This document shows positions 27,987 through 36,122 of a stretch of 64,000 bases of DNA, piece by piece (within the stretch, counting starts at the first letter, position 1; every line of letters begins with the position of its first letter). The translations under genes were made by a program, and so were the position numbers. A model generated the notes under the pieces. That model was not told the origin of the DNA and made no database searches. It saw only the letters and a program-made list of their open reading frames with translations. The stretch lies in contig CAZMOE010000005.1 in NCBI GenBank assembly GCA_964567855.1, forward strand, positions 1 to 64,000, in the 5' to 3' direction. The DNA is from Liminaster sp964567855 (lineage in GTDB: Bacteria > Bacteroidota > Bacteroidia > Bacteroidales > UBA3663).

Positions 27987-29066
27987 TCAAAGCAGGTTAA
28001 AAAACTCTTCAAAGATGAACTCCGTGTCTGTCGGGCCGGAGGAGGCTTCCGGATGGAACTGGGCCGAGAACCACGGATGGCTTTCGTGACGGATTCCTTC
28101 GTTGGTGCCGTCGTTCATATTGATGAACAGAGGTTGCCAACCGGCAGGAATTGTGGCATTGTCTACGGCAAAACCATGATTTTGCGAGGTGATGAAACAC
28201 TGGTTCGTGCCGACGCGTTGTACGGGCTGGTTGTGGCCGCGATGGCCGTATTTCAGTTTCTTGACCTGGGCGCCGGCTGCAAGCGAAAGGAGCTGATTGC
28301 CCATACAGATCCCGTAGATGGGTTTGCCGGTCTCCATGAAACGGCGGATGTGTTCGACCGTGATGCCGCAGAGGTTGGGGTCGCCCGGACCGTTGCTGAT
28401 GAAAAGTCCGTCGTAGTCGGTCTCATCGGCATTGAAGTCGTGGTCCCAGGGCACGCGGGTGATCTCAACATCATATTTCAGGAGACAGCGCAGAATATTG
28501 TGTTTCACTCCGCAGTCTACCAGACAAATTTTTTTCTTGCCGTTGCCATAGCGTATCACCTCCTTGCAACTGACTATGGCAACCTGGTTTACTAAGTTCG
28601 GATCCTCGAACTCGATTTCATCGGGAGTATTGAAGACGATTTTTCCTTTCATCGAACCTTTTTCTCTCAGAACTTTGGTCAGTTCACGGGTATCGATGCC
28701 GTATACACCGACAACTCCTTCCTCTTTAAGCCAATCGCCAAGAGAGCGGACCGCATTCCAGTGGCTGTATTCAAAGGAATAGTCGCTGATAACCAATGCA
28801 CGCACATGGATCCTCTCCGACTCATAAAAAGAAGAAAGCCCGTTGGCCTCAAATGAAGCTAACGGGACGCCATAATTACCTACAAGAGGAAAAGTAACGG
28901 TCAATATTTGACCGGAATAGGAAGGATCGGTCAGACTTTCGGGATATCCCATCATGGCTGTATTGAAAACAACTTCGCCATTGACCGGCTTTTCAAAACC
29001 AAAACTAAAGCCTTGAAAGACGTGTCCATCGTCTAAAATCAGGGAAACTGCTTTTTCGTTTTGCAT
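27987..29066 (-). CDS. carA: Carbamoyl-phosphate synthase, small (glutaminase) subunit
   Basis: The 359-residue protein has an N-terminal CPSase domain (LILDDGHVFQGFSFGFEK, GEVVFNTAMMGYPESLTDPSYSGQIL). A class I glutamine amidotransferase domain follows, with nucleophile Cys in YGICMGNQLLSLA, SQNHGFAVD, and catalytic His in FSAQFHPEAS. It releases ammonia from glutamine and channels it to CarB. It is the first gene of the carAB operon, with an upstream -7 box at 29144-29151. Confidence 0.97.
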   Translation of the reverse strand: MQNEKAVSLILDDGHVFQGFSFGFEKPVNGEVVFNTAMMGYPESLTDPSYSGQILTVTFPLVGNYGVPLASFEANGLSSFYESERIHVRALVISDYSFEYSHWNAVRSLGDWLKEEGVVGVYGIDTRELTKVLREKGSMKGKIVFNTPDEIEFEDPNLVNQVAIVSCKEVIRYGNGKKKICLVDCGVKHNILRCLLKYDVEITRVPWDHDFNADETDYDGLFISNGPGDPNLCGITVEHIRRFMETGKPIYGICMGNQLLSLAAGAQVKKLKYGHRGHNQPVQRVGTNQCFITSQNHGFAVDNATIPAGWQPLFINMNDGTNEGIRHESHPWFSAQFHPEASSGPTDTEFIFEEFFNLL

Positions 29067-29143
29067 ATTATATGATAAATTTCGCTTATATACTTCTTCA
29101 TTGACACCCCTGGCCGTTGCAATGTAAAGGGCTATATTGGGTG

Positions 29144-29151
29144 CAAAGATA
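29144..29151 (-). promoter_or_regulatory. -7 box of carA-carB
   Basis: TATCTTTG on the minus strand, an exact TAnnTTTG match, 77 bp before the carA start. A leader of about 70 nt is implied. I saw no clear pyrimidine- or arginine-linked attenuator. Confidence 0.55.
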
Positions 29152-29341
29152 GCGCAGTTCCGATAAAATCGGGCGTCTATTCAATAAAATATTTTTCGCT
29201 TGATGAAAAGAGTTTCTCTATCGGGGTGTTCTGTAAGGTAAACTTTTCAGTTGAAGTTCTATGTTTTATTGTATTTCGCTTAGAGGTTTATTATATTAAT
29301 TCGATTTGTCATATATGCAATATCTTAATATGAAAATTAGA

Positions 29342-29349
29342 TATATTTG
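29342..29349 (+). promoter_or_regulatory. Candidate -7 box of the FadL-like gene
   Basis: TATATTTG matches TAnnTTTG but lies 168 bp before the start codon at 29518, so a closer promoter cannot be excluded. The 29152-29517 gap is otherwise AT-rich with no gene seen. Confidence 0.3.
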
Positions 29350-29517
29350 TGGCGAAATAAATCACAATAACTGTTATTTTGTCATTATTATTATTCATTG
29401 AGCTATTATAATTTGATAAATAAGGATGTACGGAATACTGTTTATGGATGATTGGAAAATTGTGTAGCACAAGGAGACAGACATTGACAATTATATTTTA
29501 GTAACAAATAATCAATT

Positions 29518-30999
29518 ATGAAAAAGGTAATTATTTCGGCATTAGTGGCATTTGTTTTTATGCCGGTTGTGGTGAATGCTCAGACTTCGTTGAATGAAAA
29601 TATTGCAAATGCGGTAGTCGTTCGGGATCCGGCACGACAATCTTCAACAGAGATAGATGCAGTTGTTTATAATCCGGCGGGAACGGCTTTTCTTGATGAT
29701 GGTTTTCATTTTTCTTTGAATGGTATCGGTGTGTTTCAGACTTTGGAAGGGATGAGCGGGAACGGGAATGACCATCTTAAAAATATAATGCCATCTTTTC
29801 AGGCCGCCTACAAAAGAAATAATTGGACATTTTCATTCTCTTGGGCGAATGAAGGCGGTTATGGACAATGGAAGAATAGGAACGGATCTGGCTTTTTAAA
29901 TCATATTATGAAAGAAAGTGAAGTTTTTGATTCTGATTTAGCGGAAATAAATACTCTCTTTTCTGAAACTATCCAATTGTTATCAACAGCGGCAATCGGG
30001 ACGGAAATATTGAATGGTGGAGTAAATCCTTTTCCATTGTTAAATGTGAGCGCGGATGATATGTATAAACCTGTATCCAAAAATCTGCGTTCTAAATTGT
30101 ATAATTTTACAAACCGTTTGGGGGCGTCTTACTTGCTGAATGAAAAATGGTCCGCCTATTTGGGGGTAAAATTGAATTATGTGGTGTATCATACAAAGTT
30201 AGATGGAGATCTGTGTATGTATCGTCCTTCAACAGGAGAATCATGGACATGTCCTGAATATTTTGAAAGTATAGCCCAGGCAATAGAATGTGGCAGGGAA
30301 AATTTATCGGAAGATCTCAAGGAAATATGGGAGGATTGGCCGCTTGATGGTTACCGGGCTTTGGGAAGGTTTGAACCAAATGTACTTATTCGCTTTAAAA
30401 AGGAGAACGGGTTGGGTGTCGCTCCTGTGATTGGATTAGATTATCATTTCAATAAAGTGAATATCGGGGCAAAATATGAATTTAAATCTGTTGTTCATAC
30501 CAATAAGAATTTTGAAGATTTTGATTTACCTGCAAATCTCTCTTTGGGCGTCGACTGGCAGATAGATAAACATTGGAATGTTGCTGCTGGAGGGACTTTA
30601 TATTTTAATCATTTGAATGATAATTTCGGTAAAAATGGATCCGGAAAATCTAAATCATATACAGGGGATGTTTCTACGAGCCTATCTTATTCTCCATGTA
30701 AGAGATGGTTGTTTAGCGTGGGCGAGACTTATAGTCGATCTAATGAATTGATGAATACCGGCATAGCTGAAGATGCTATATCTTCAATTTATTCTCGATT
30801 AAAGACATCTTTGGGTGTCCAATATGATATTGTATCTAATTTACAGGTTAATGTTGGACTTAGTTGTATAACTGCAAAGTATAAACGCGAATGTTTAACG
30901 AGAGGTTTTTTTAATGGATTTGAATATCCGACATATTTTGCTAAGTCTGAGATAAAACCACAGGTGGCAGTGGCTGTCGGTTTGAATTATAGTTTTTAA
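29518..30999 (+). CDS. FadL/OmpP1-like outer-membrane protein
   Basis: A 493-residue protein. It opens with a signal peptide (MKKVIISALVAFVFMPVVVNA, cut before QTSLNEN). The motif SSTEIDAVVYNPAGTAFLDDGFHFSLN near residue 45 is the FadL/TodX hallmark, where the N-terminal hatch meets the first strands. The rest alternates aromatic and polar residues in about 14 amphipathic strands and ends in GLNYSF, a beta-barrel C-terminal Phe. Family members let hydrophobic compounds such as fatty acids through the outer membrane; the substrate here is unknown. An extended loop near residues 235-285, with two Cys, is extra. The gene is single, with its own terminator 45 bp after the stop. Confidence 0.8.
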   Translation: MKKVIISALVAFVFMPVVVNAQTSLNENIANAVVVRDPARQSSTEIDAVVYNPAGTAFLDDGFHFSLNGIGVFQTLEGMSGNGNDHLKNIMPSFQAAYKRNNWTFSFSWANEGGYGQWKNRNGSGFLNHIMKESEVFDSDLAEINTLFSETIQLLSTAAIGTEILNGGVNPFPLLNVSADDMYKPVSKNLRSKLYNFTNRLGASYLLNEKWSAYLGVKLNYVVYHTKLDGDLCMYRPSTGESWTCPEYFESIAQAIECGRENLSEDLKEIWEDWPLDGYRALGRFEPNVLIRFKKENGLGVAPVIGLDYHFNKVNIGAKYEFKSVVHTNKNFEDFDLPANLSLGVDWQIDKHWNVAAGGTLYFNHLNDNFGKNGSGKSKSYTGDVSTSLSYSPCKRWLFSVGETYSRSNELMNTGIAEDAISSIYSRLKTSLGVQYDIVSNLQVNVGLSCITAKYKRECLTRGFFNGFEYPTYFAKSEIKPQVAVAVGLNYSF

Positions 31000-31043
31000 G
31001 AATGCCGATTTCTTGAATTTTTAAATCATCTCTATAACAATAG

Positions 31044-31086
31044 ATCGCCCCTTGTGTCATTAATGACACAAGGGGCGATTGGGTTT
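31044..31086 (+). terminator. Terminator between the FadL-like gene and rubrerythrin
   Basis: A 16-bp stem (ATCGCCCCTTGTGTCA and its complement) with a tiny TTAA loop, followed by GGGTTTT on the plus strand. The converging rubrerythrin gene ends 35 bp away and may also use it, though its trailing T run is poor on the minus strand. Confidence 0.8.
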
Positions 31087-31113
31087 TAAATGATAGATAC
31101 TCTTCTGAATCTA

Positions 31114-31665
31114 TTATTTCTTGAAGTAGCGGTTGAAGAGGCCTTCGAAGCCTTTGCCGTGACGAGCTTCGTCCTTGGCCATTTCATGAACGGTGTCATG
31201 AATAGCGTCCAGATTCTGGGCCTTGGCATTTTTGGCGATGCGGAACTTGTCTGCACAGGCACCGGCTTCGGCATTCATACGCTTTTCGAGGTTGGTTTTG
31301 GTGTCCCAAACAACATCGCCGAGCAATTCAGCGAATTTGGCAGCGTGTTCTGCTTCTTCCCAGGCATAGCGCTTGAAGGCTTCGGCGATTTCCGGATAGC
31401 CTTCGCGATCAGCCTGACGGCTCATGGCCAGATACATGCCGACTTCTGTGCATTCACCGTTGAAATGAGCGTTCAGATCTTTGAGCATTTCTTCGTCAAG
31501 ACCCTTGGCTACGCCGATTTCGTGAACGGTTTCAAACTGAAGACCTTTTGTTTCTTCCAATTCTTTGAATTTAGAGGCCGGAACTTTGCACTGAGGACAC
31601 TGCTCAGGAGCTGTAGCACCTTCATGAACGTAACCGCAGACGGTACAAATCCATTTTTTTTGCAT
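31114..31665 (-). CDS. Reverse rubrerythrin (peroxide-reducing di-iron protein)
   Basis: In this 183-residue protein the order of domains is inverted relative to classical rubrerythrin. A rubredoxin-like iron site comes first (Cys7, Cys10, Cys23, Cys26: CTVCGY and CPQCKVP), and the ferritin-like four-helix domain follows. The di-iron ligands are visible in ECTEVGMYL, WEEAEHAAKF and DEARHGKGF. Such proteins reduce hydrogen peroxide with electrons from NAD(P)H-dependent partners and protect anaerobes from oxygen. It lies 58 bp downstream of nrdD on the same strand, so it may share its transcript and shield that oxygen-sensitive glycyl-radical enzyme. Confidence 0.88.
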   Translation of the reverse strand: MQKKWICTVCGYVHEGATAPEQCPQCKVPASKFKELEETKGLQFETVHEIGVAKGLDEEMLKDLNAHFNGECTEVGMYLAMSRQADREGYPEIAEAFKRYAWEEAEHAAKFAELLGDVVWDTKTNLEKRMNAEAGACADKFRIAKNAKAQNLDAIHDTVHEMAKDEARHGKGFEGLFNRYFKK

Positions 31666-31723
31666 AATCGTAATGTTTAAAAGTTTATAATTAGTATATT
31701 CATATTCGTTTGTCCGGAAGGAC

Positions 31724-33931
31724 TCACGAATGAGTGACTCTGTCTTTTAATTCTGCCAGCTTGCCGGAATTCCAGCGGTCGGTGGTACCTACCAGATAGC
31801 CGGTGATACGTTGCAGTTTGTCTAAGTTCCTGCTACCGCACTCAGGACAGATTTCTTCGTTTTCGATGGCATCTTCATGCCCGCAGTCCAGGCAACGGTT
31901 TCTGTTGTGATTGACCGATCCGTAACCGATATTGAGCTGATCCATCAAATCTACGACCTTATAGATGGCCTCTGGGTTATGAGTCGCGTCTCCGTCGAGC
32001 TCTACATAGAAGATATGGCCTCCTCGGGTCAGGTCGTGGTATGGAGCTTCGATTTCAGCTTTGTGACGGATACTGCATTTGTAGTAAACAGGAACATGGT
32101 TGGAGTTGGTGTAATAATCCTTGTCCGTTACGCCGGGAATGATACCGAATCTACGTTTGTCGAATTTCGTAAAGCGGCCGGAGAGTCCTTCGGCCGGAGT
32201 GGCCAGTACGGAATAATTGTGCTGGTAGCGATCGGAAAATTCGTCAGCTTTCTTTTTCATGAAGCTGACAATCTTCAGGCCGAGCCGCTGGCTGCTGTCA
32301 CTTTCTCCGTGGTGCTTGCCTGTCAGTGCGATAAGGCATTCTGCCAGACCGATGAAACCGATACCGAGTGTGCCCTGATTGATAACCGGTGCGATCGTGT
32401 CGGTTGGTTTCAGTTTGTCCGCACCATTCCATAGGCAGCTCATTACCAGCGGGAATTGCTTGGCCAAAGCTGTTTTCTGGAATTCAAAACGCTGATGTAA
32501 TTGTTTGGCGACAAGTTCGCACATCTCATTCAGGCGCAGCATGAAGACTTCGACACGCTTCTCGGGATTCGGTTCCGACATACATTCGATGGCAAGGCCG
32601 ACAATATTGATCGTAGTGAAAGATAAGTTGCCTCTTCCGATGGAGGTTTTGGTTCCGAAGCGATTTTCAAATACTCGAGTACGACATCCCATTGTTGCTA
32701 CCTCATATTTATAACGTTCGGGATCCTCTGCATTCCAATCTTCATGATAGTTGAAGGTTGCATCCAGGTTGAGAAAGTTCGGGAAGAAGCGACGGGCCGA
32801 AACCTTGCAGGCTAACTGGTAAAGGTCGTAATTCGGATCCTCAGGCAGGTAGTTGACGCCACGTTTTTTCTTCCAGATCTGGATAGGGAAGATGGCGGTA
32901 GAATGATTGCCGACCCCTTCATAGGTGGAATGCAGGAGTTCGCGCATTACGCAACGGCCTTCGGCGGAGGTATCGGTACCGTAGTTGACCGAAGAGAAGA
33001 CGACCTGGTTACCTCCGCGGCTGTGAATCGTATTCATGTTGTGGATGAATGCCTCCATGGCCTGATGTACGCGTGACACCGTGCGGTTGATAGCATGTTG
33101 TTTGGCGCGATCCTTTCCCTCGAGATTTCCGAGCGAGGCTTTCAGATAGTCTTTGATCGGCGTATTGTAAAGATCGGCATAATCCGCACCATCCAGTTCT
33201 TCAAGAACTCGCACCTCTTCTTTATAGGTCATGCGGACATAAGGCGCGAAATAGAAATCGAGTGCAGGGATGGCCTGACCGCCGTGCATTTCATTCTGTG
33301 CCGTTTCCAACGAGATGCAGGCCTGTACGCTGGCGGTTTCAATGCGTTTAGCCGGACGGCTTTCTGCATGAGCTGCTTTGAGACCGTGTTGCAAGATGGT
33401 ATTCAGCGGATGCTGTACGCAGGTGAGCGATTTGGTTGGATAATAATCCTTATCATGGATATGGATATACCCTTTCTTGACAGCATCTTTTACATCTTCA
33501 TTCAACAGATAATCATCAACGAACGGTTTTGTGCTTTCGCTGGCGAATTTCATCATCATGCCGGCCGGAGTGTCGGCGTTCATGTTGGCATTTTCGCGTG
33601 TGATATCGTTATTTTTTGCACCGATGATACTTTCAAATATTTCGCGGGTCTTGGCCTTACGGGCGATGTTGCGCGCGTTGCGATAGGAGATATAGATACG
33701 GGCCACCTCTTTACGGTCGGACTTCATCAGTTCTACTTCTACGGCATCCTGTATGGCCTCCACACTCATCAGAGCGTCCCCGCTCTTGGCGATTGTGTCG
33801 GCAATGGTCGCAGCCAATACGGCGTCGATTCCTTTTTCCGAGGCATCCATGGCCTTACGGATAGCATCTTCAATCTTGTTGAAGTTAAAATCTACCGTAC
33901 GCCCGTCGCGCTTAATTACTTTTTGAATCAT
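31724..33931 (-). CDS. nrdD: Anaerobic (class III) ribonucleoside-triphosphate reductase
   Basis: The 735-residue protein begins with an ATP-cone regulatory domain (VIKRDGRTVDFNFNKIEDAIRKAM). The large alpha/beta barrel follows. A zinc site sits near the end (CLDCGHE and CPECGS), followed by the glycyl-radical segment RITGYLVGTTDRWNSGK, whose Gly before Tyr-Leu is the radical site. It makes deoxyribonucleotides without oxygen, normally using formate. It needs the radical SAM activase NrdG, which in related genomes usually follows nrdD; here the next gene is a rubrerythrin and no nrdG is in the window. It is divergent from an OxyR-like regulator gene with a short shared promoter region. Confidence 0.95.
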   Translation of the reverse strand: MIQKVIKRDGRTVDFNFNKIEDAIRKAMDASEKGIDAVLAATIADTIAKSGDALMSVEAIQDAVEVELMKSDRKEVARIYISYRNARNIARKAKTREIFESIIGAKNNDITRENANMNADTPAGMMMKFASESTKPFVDDYLLNEDVKDAVKKGYIHIHDKDYYPTKSLTCVQHPLNTILQHGLKAAHAESRPAKRIETASVQACISLETAQNEMHGGQAIPALDFYFAPYVRMTYKEEVRVLEELDGADYADLYNTPIKDYLKASLGNLEGKDRAKQHAINRTVSRVHQAMEAFIHNMNTIHSRGGNQVVFSSVNYGTDTSAEGRCVMRELLHSTYEGVGNHSTAIFPIQIWKKKRGVNYLPEDPNYDLYQLACKVSARRFFPNFLNLDATFNYHEDWNAEDPERYKYEVATMGCRTRVFENRFGTKTSIGRGNLSFTTINIVGLAIECMSEPNPEKRVEVFMLRLNEMCELVAKQLHQRFEFQKTALAKQFPLVMSCLWNGADKLKPTDTIAPVINQGTLGIGFIGLAECLIALTGKHHGESDSSQRLGLKIVSFMKKKADEFSDRYQHNYSVLATPAEGLSGRFTKFDKRRFGIIPGVTDKDYYTNSNHVPVYYKCSIRHKAEIEAPYHDLTRGGHIFYVELDGDATHNPEAIYKVVDLMDQLNIGYGSVNHNRNRCLDCGHEDAIENEEICPECGSRNLDKLQRITGYLVGTTDRWNSGKLAELKDRVTHS

Positions 33932-33973
33932 CGGTTATGTGTGTTAATATGGTTATGTTTTTTTACGTGGATG

Positions 33974-33981
33974 CAAAAATA
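33974..33981 (-). promoter_or_regulatory. -7 box of nrdD
   Basis: TATTTTTG on the minus strand, a TAnnTTTG match 43 bp before the nrdD start. It sits about 35 bp from the opposing box of the LysR gene, so a regulator bound between them could affect both. Confidence 0.45.
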
Positions 33982-34016
33982 GATGCTTTTTAGTGAATAA
34001 CCAAACCGATTTTGTC

Positions 34017-34024
34017 TATCTTTG
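34017..34024 (+). promoter_or_regulatory. -7 box of the OxyR-like gene
   Basis: TATCTTTG, an exact TAnnTTTG match 20 bp before ATG 34045. It rules out an in-frame start at 34012, which would lie upstream of the transcript. Confidence 0.6.
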
Positions 34025-34044
34025 TATTGACAAAATCAATAATC

Positions 34045-34974
34045 ATGACTTTTCAGCAGTTGGAATATATAGTGGCCGTCGAAAAATACCGGCATTTTGT
34101 GAATGCCGCCACCGCTTGTGGGGTTACCCAGTCTACGCTCAGCTCGATGATACAGAAGTTGGAGCAGGAAATCGATGTGGTTATTTTCGATCGTTCCAAG
34201 CATCCCATCGAACCGACGGCGTTAGGTCGTCAGATCATCGCGCAGGCACGTCTTATCCTGCATACTTCGTCCCAGCTTCGCGAATTGGTGCTTAGCGAGA
34301 AGGAGCAGGAGCGGGGTACGGTATATATAGGAATGTCTTCTTCGGTGGCACCATCTCTTTATCCGTCGTTCAATCGTCTTGTCACTGCCGAGCATACCGG
34401 TATTCATGCTTGCGTCTATGAAAGTGAGACGGAAGCCTTGTTAGGGAAGTTGCAACGGGCGGAAATCGATATGGTCATAGCAAGTCCCAATGATACAGCG
34501 ATTCCGGATCTGATGGAAATAGAATTATATGTCGAACGCTTCTTCTTGTATGTATCTTCGGCCCATCCGCTTTATCAAAGAGAGTGGGTGCGTCCGGAAG
34601 ATCTGATGGACGGAGATTTCTGGCTGCTCAAATCTTTCCATGGCGGTTACCCGCAGCTTGGGGAGCTTCTCCGGCATGACACGCGCCATCACACGGATTT
34701 TGAAATGGGAAGTCTTTCCACCCTGATCAGTCTTATCGATGAGAACGGTGGCTATACGGTTTTGCCGCAGCTGTTTGTCAACCGTCTGACAGCGGAGCAG
34801 AAGAAAAATATCCGCCCGATCAATAGCGGGAAGTTCTTCCGTACGGTGTCGCTGTTTATCCGCAATGACTATGTACGTGAGCGGATGCTGAATATTATTG
34901 CGGACATTGTGAAAAGAATCGTTCCCGAAGATATGATTAACCAACGGTTGAAGAAGTTTAAGATCACATTATAA
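34045..34974 (+). CDS. LysR-family regulator, OxyR-like but without redox cysteines
   Basis: The protein has 309 residues from ATG 34045 (MTFQQLEYIVAVEKYRHF). The N-terminal winged helix-turn-helix and overall length match Bacteroidales OxyR. The C-terminal half is a LysR sensor domain (VYIGMSSSVAPSLYP, GGYTVLPQLFV). OxyR senses peroxide through two cysteines in the segment matching HC-x-RDQ...C of E. coli; here that region reads LLKSFHGGYPQLGELL and has none. The only cysteines are Cys25 in the DNA-binding domain and Cys123. So it is an OxyR relative that either senses something else or uses another mechanism. It is divergent from nrdD and close to a reverse rubrerythrin, so oxygen-stress or dNTP genes are likely targets (inference). 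A terminator follows. Confidence 0.78.
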   Translation: MTFQQLEYIVAVEKYRHFVNAATACGVTQSTLSSMIQKLEQEIDVVIFDRSKHPIEPTALGRQIIAQARLILHTSSQLRELVLSEKEQERGTVYIGMSSSVAPSLYPSFNRLVTAEHTGIHACVYESETEALLGKLQRAEIDMVIASPNDTAIPDLMEIELYVERFFLYVSSAHPLYQREWVRPEDLMDGDFWLLKSFHGGYPQLGELLRHDTRHHTDFEMGSLSTLISLIDENGGYTVLPQLFVNRLTAEQKKNIRPINSGKFFRTVSLFIRNDYVRERMLNIIADIVKRIVPEDMINQRLKKFKITL

Positions 34975-35037
34975 TTCGGATGAATGTCGAGAGGATTCGT
35001 CTTGCCTGTATGAACGGTATGGCTATCATAAAGTTTT

Positions 35038-35085
35038 CCCGAAGTATTTTCTATGGAACTGAAAGATACTTCGGGGGTATTTTTA
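35038..35085 (+). terminator. Terminator after the OxyR-like gene
   Basis: A 10-bp stem CCCGAAGTAT / ATACTTCGGG with an 18-base loop whose ends can extend the pairing, then TATTTTTAT. The end of the converging exported-protein gene lies just beyond. Confidence 0.75.
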
Positions 35086-35098
35086 TAGGTGAAAGATT

Positions 35099-36103
35099 TT
35101 AATAATAGTTTGATAATGCCCTTATTTGGTAAAGAGCATTTTTTGAATCGTTCGAATATCCTTCTCCATTTGAGTTCCCGTAATCGAATTTTAAGTCGAA
35201 CTCTATACTTTGATCTGGGGATGTCGCTTCGAATTCAGCAGAGAGTGTTTTTCGTCCTTGATATTCTTTGGTTTCCGGGGACTTTTTGATTTTTATATTG
35301 AATCCTAAATTCTGGAAGATTGAAAGCCATTCATTGTAGGAAAATTGAAAAGAAAATCCGAATTGATTTGTCCAAAGTGAGGGCATACTTTCATATCTGT
35401 TAATGGAAAGCCAGTCGAAGATCCCATCGTTTTTGGAAAAATCCCACCAGGAATGACCATTGATATCACATGTAAAATCGCCGTCTCCTTTGTCTTTTAC
35501 TTCCCGGCCTAACCGCCGAGCATCGTCGAGGGTACTTGTACCAAGTGTAAGACCATCTACAGGAAAGAAGGCGTTGACATTGCGTGATGAGTTGTTTGCG
35601 AGATTGTTGGTTGTTCCGATATTGAGGCTGGTGGACTTTTGGACTTTGTCACATTCTTCAATAACATCATCACTTACATTACTGATTTGTGATCTAAGTT
35701 TGTAGAATGCGTATTTAAAAGCTTCTGCATCATTTATGTACATTTCTGCCTGGATTCTGAAACTTCCGTTCAGGCAGATAAGCTTGACTCCTTTGTATAG
35801 GTTTAATTCAGCGGAAGCCATCTTTACGGTTTCTTTGGAATATTTGGTCGGATATTCAAAAGAGCGGAACATCGTAACATACATAGGTGTGTTATCTGTT
35901 TTGCTGACAGATACATAGTAGGTTTTTCCTTCATATTTAAATTTTACATCTCCATCAGAGTCTATTTCAGGGACAAATCCTTCTTCTTTAAGGAATTCAG
36001 AGATTTGTGTGCGCAGTTGCAGTTGACTGGCGTTATATTCATCCGCATAAGAGGCAGTTATGTAGCAAAATGCGATAATGATAAATAAAAGTATCTTTCT
36101 CAT
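35099..36103 (-). CDS. Exported protein, last gene of the kinase/FHA cluster
   Basis: A 334-residue protein opening with a signal peptide (MRKILLFIIIAFCYITASYA, cut before DEYN). Residues of about 30-135 (EFLKEEGFVPEIDSDGDVKFKYEG, then FRIQAEMYI) resemble the YbjN/chaperone-like fold. The resemblance is weak and I hold it loosely. The C-terminal part (residues about 175-330) starts with PVDGLTLGTSTLDDARRLG, a segment like small repeated lipoprotein or BamE-like modules, and contains many aromatic residues. It follows the large repeat kinase gene by 19 bp, so it is probably co-transcribed and would act in the periplasm, where the kinase ectodomain lies. It could be a ligand or partner of that ectodomain (inference). 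Confidence 0.6.
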   Translation of the reverse strand: MRKILLFIIIAFCYITASYADEYNASQLQLRTQISEFLKEEGFVPEIDSDGDVKFKYEGKTYYVSVSKTDNTPMYVTMFRSFEYPTKYSKETVKMASAELNLYKGVKLICLNGSFRIQAEMYINDAEAFKYAFYKLRSQISNVSDDVIEECDKVQKSTSLNIGTTNNLANNSSRNVNAFFPVDGLTLGTSTLDDARRLGREVKDKGDGDFTCDINGHSWWDFSKNDGIFDWLSINRYESMPSLWTNQFGFSFQFSYNEWLSIFQNLGFNIKIKKSPETKEYQGRKTLSAEFEATSPDQSIEFDLKFDYGNSNGEGYSNDSKNALYQIRALSNYY

Positions 36104-36122
36104 AATGATTTTGTTTAATGGA

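Noticed and set aside
33095..33982. Plus-strand frame of 295 codons inside nrdD
   Set aside because: Antisense shadow of nrdD; no domain is recognisable.
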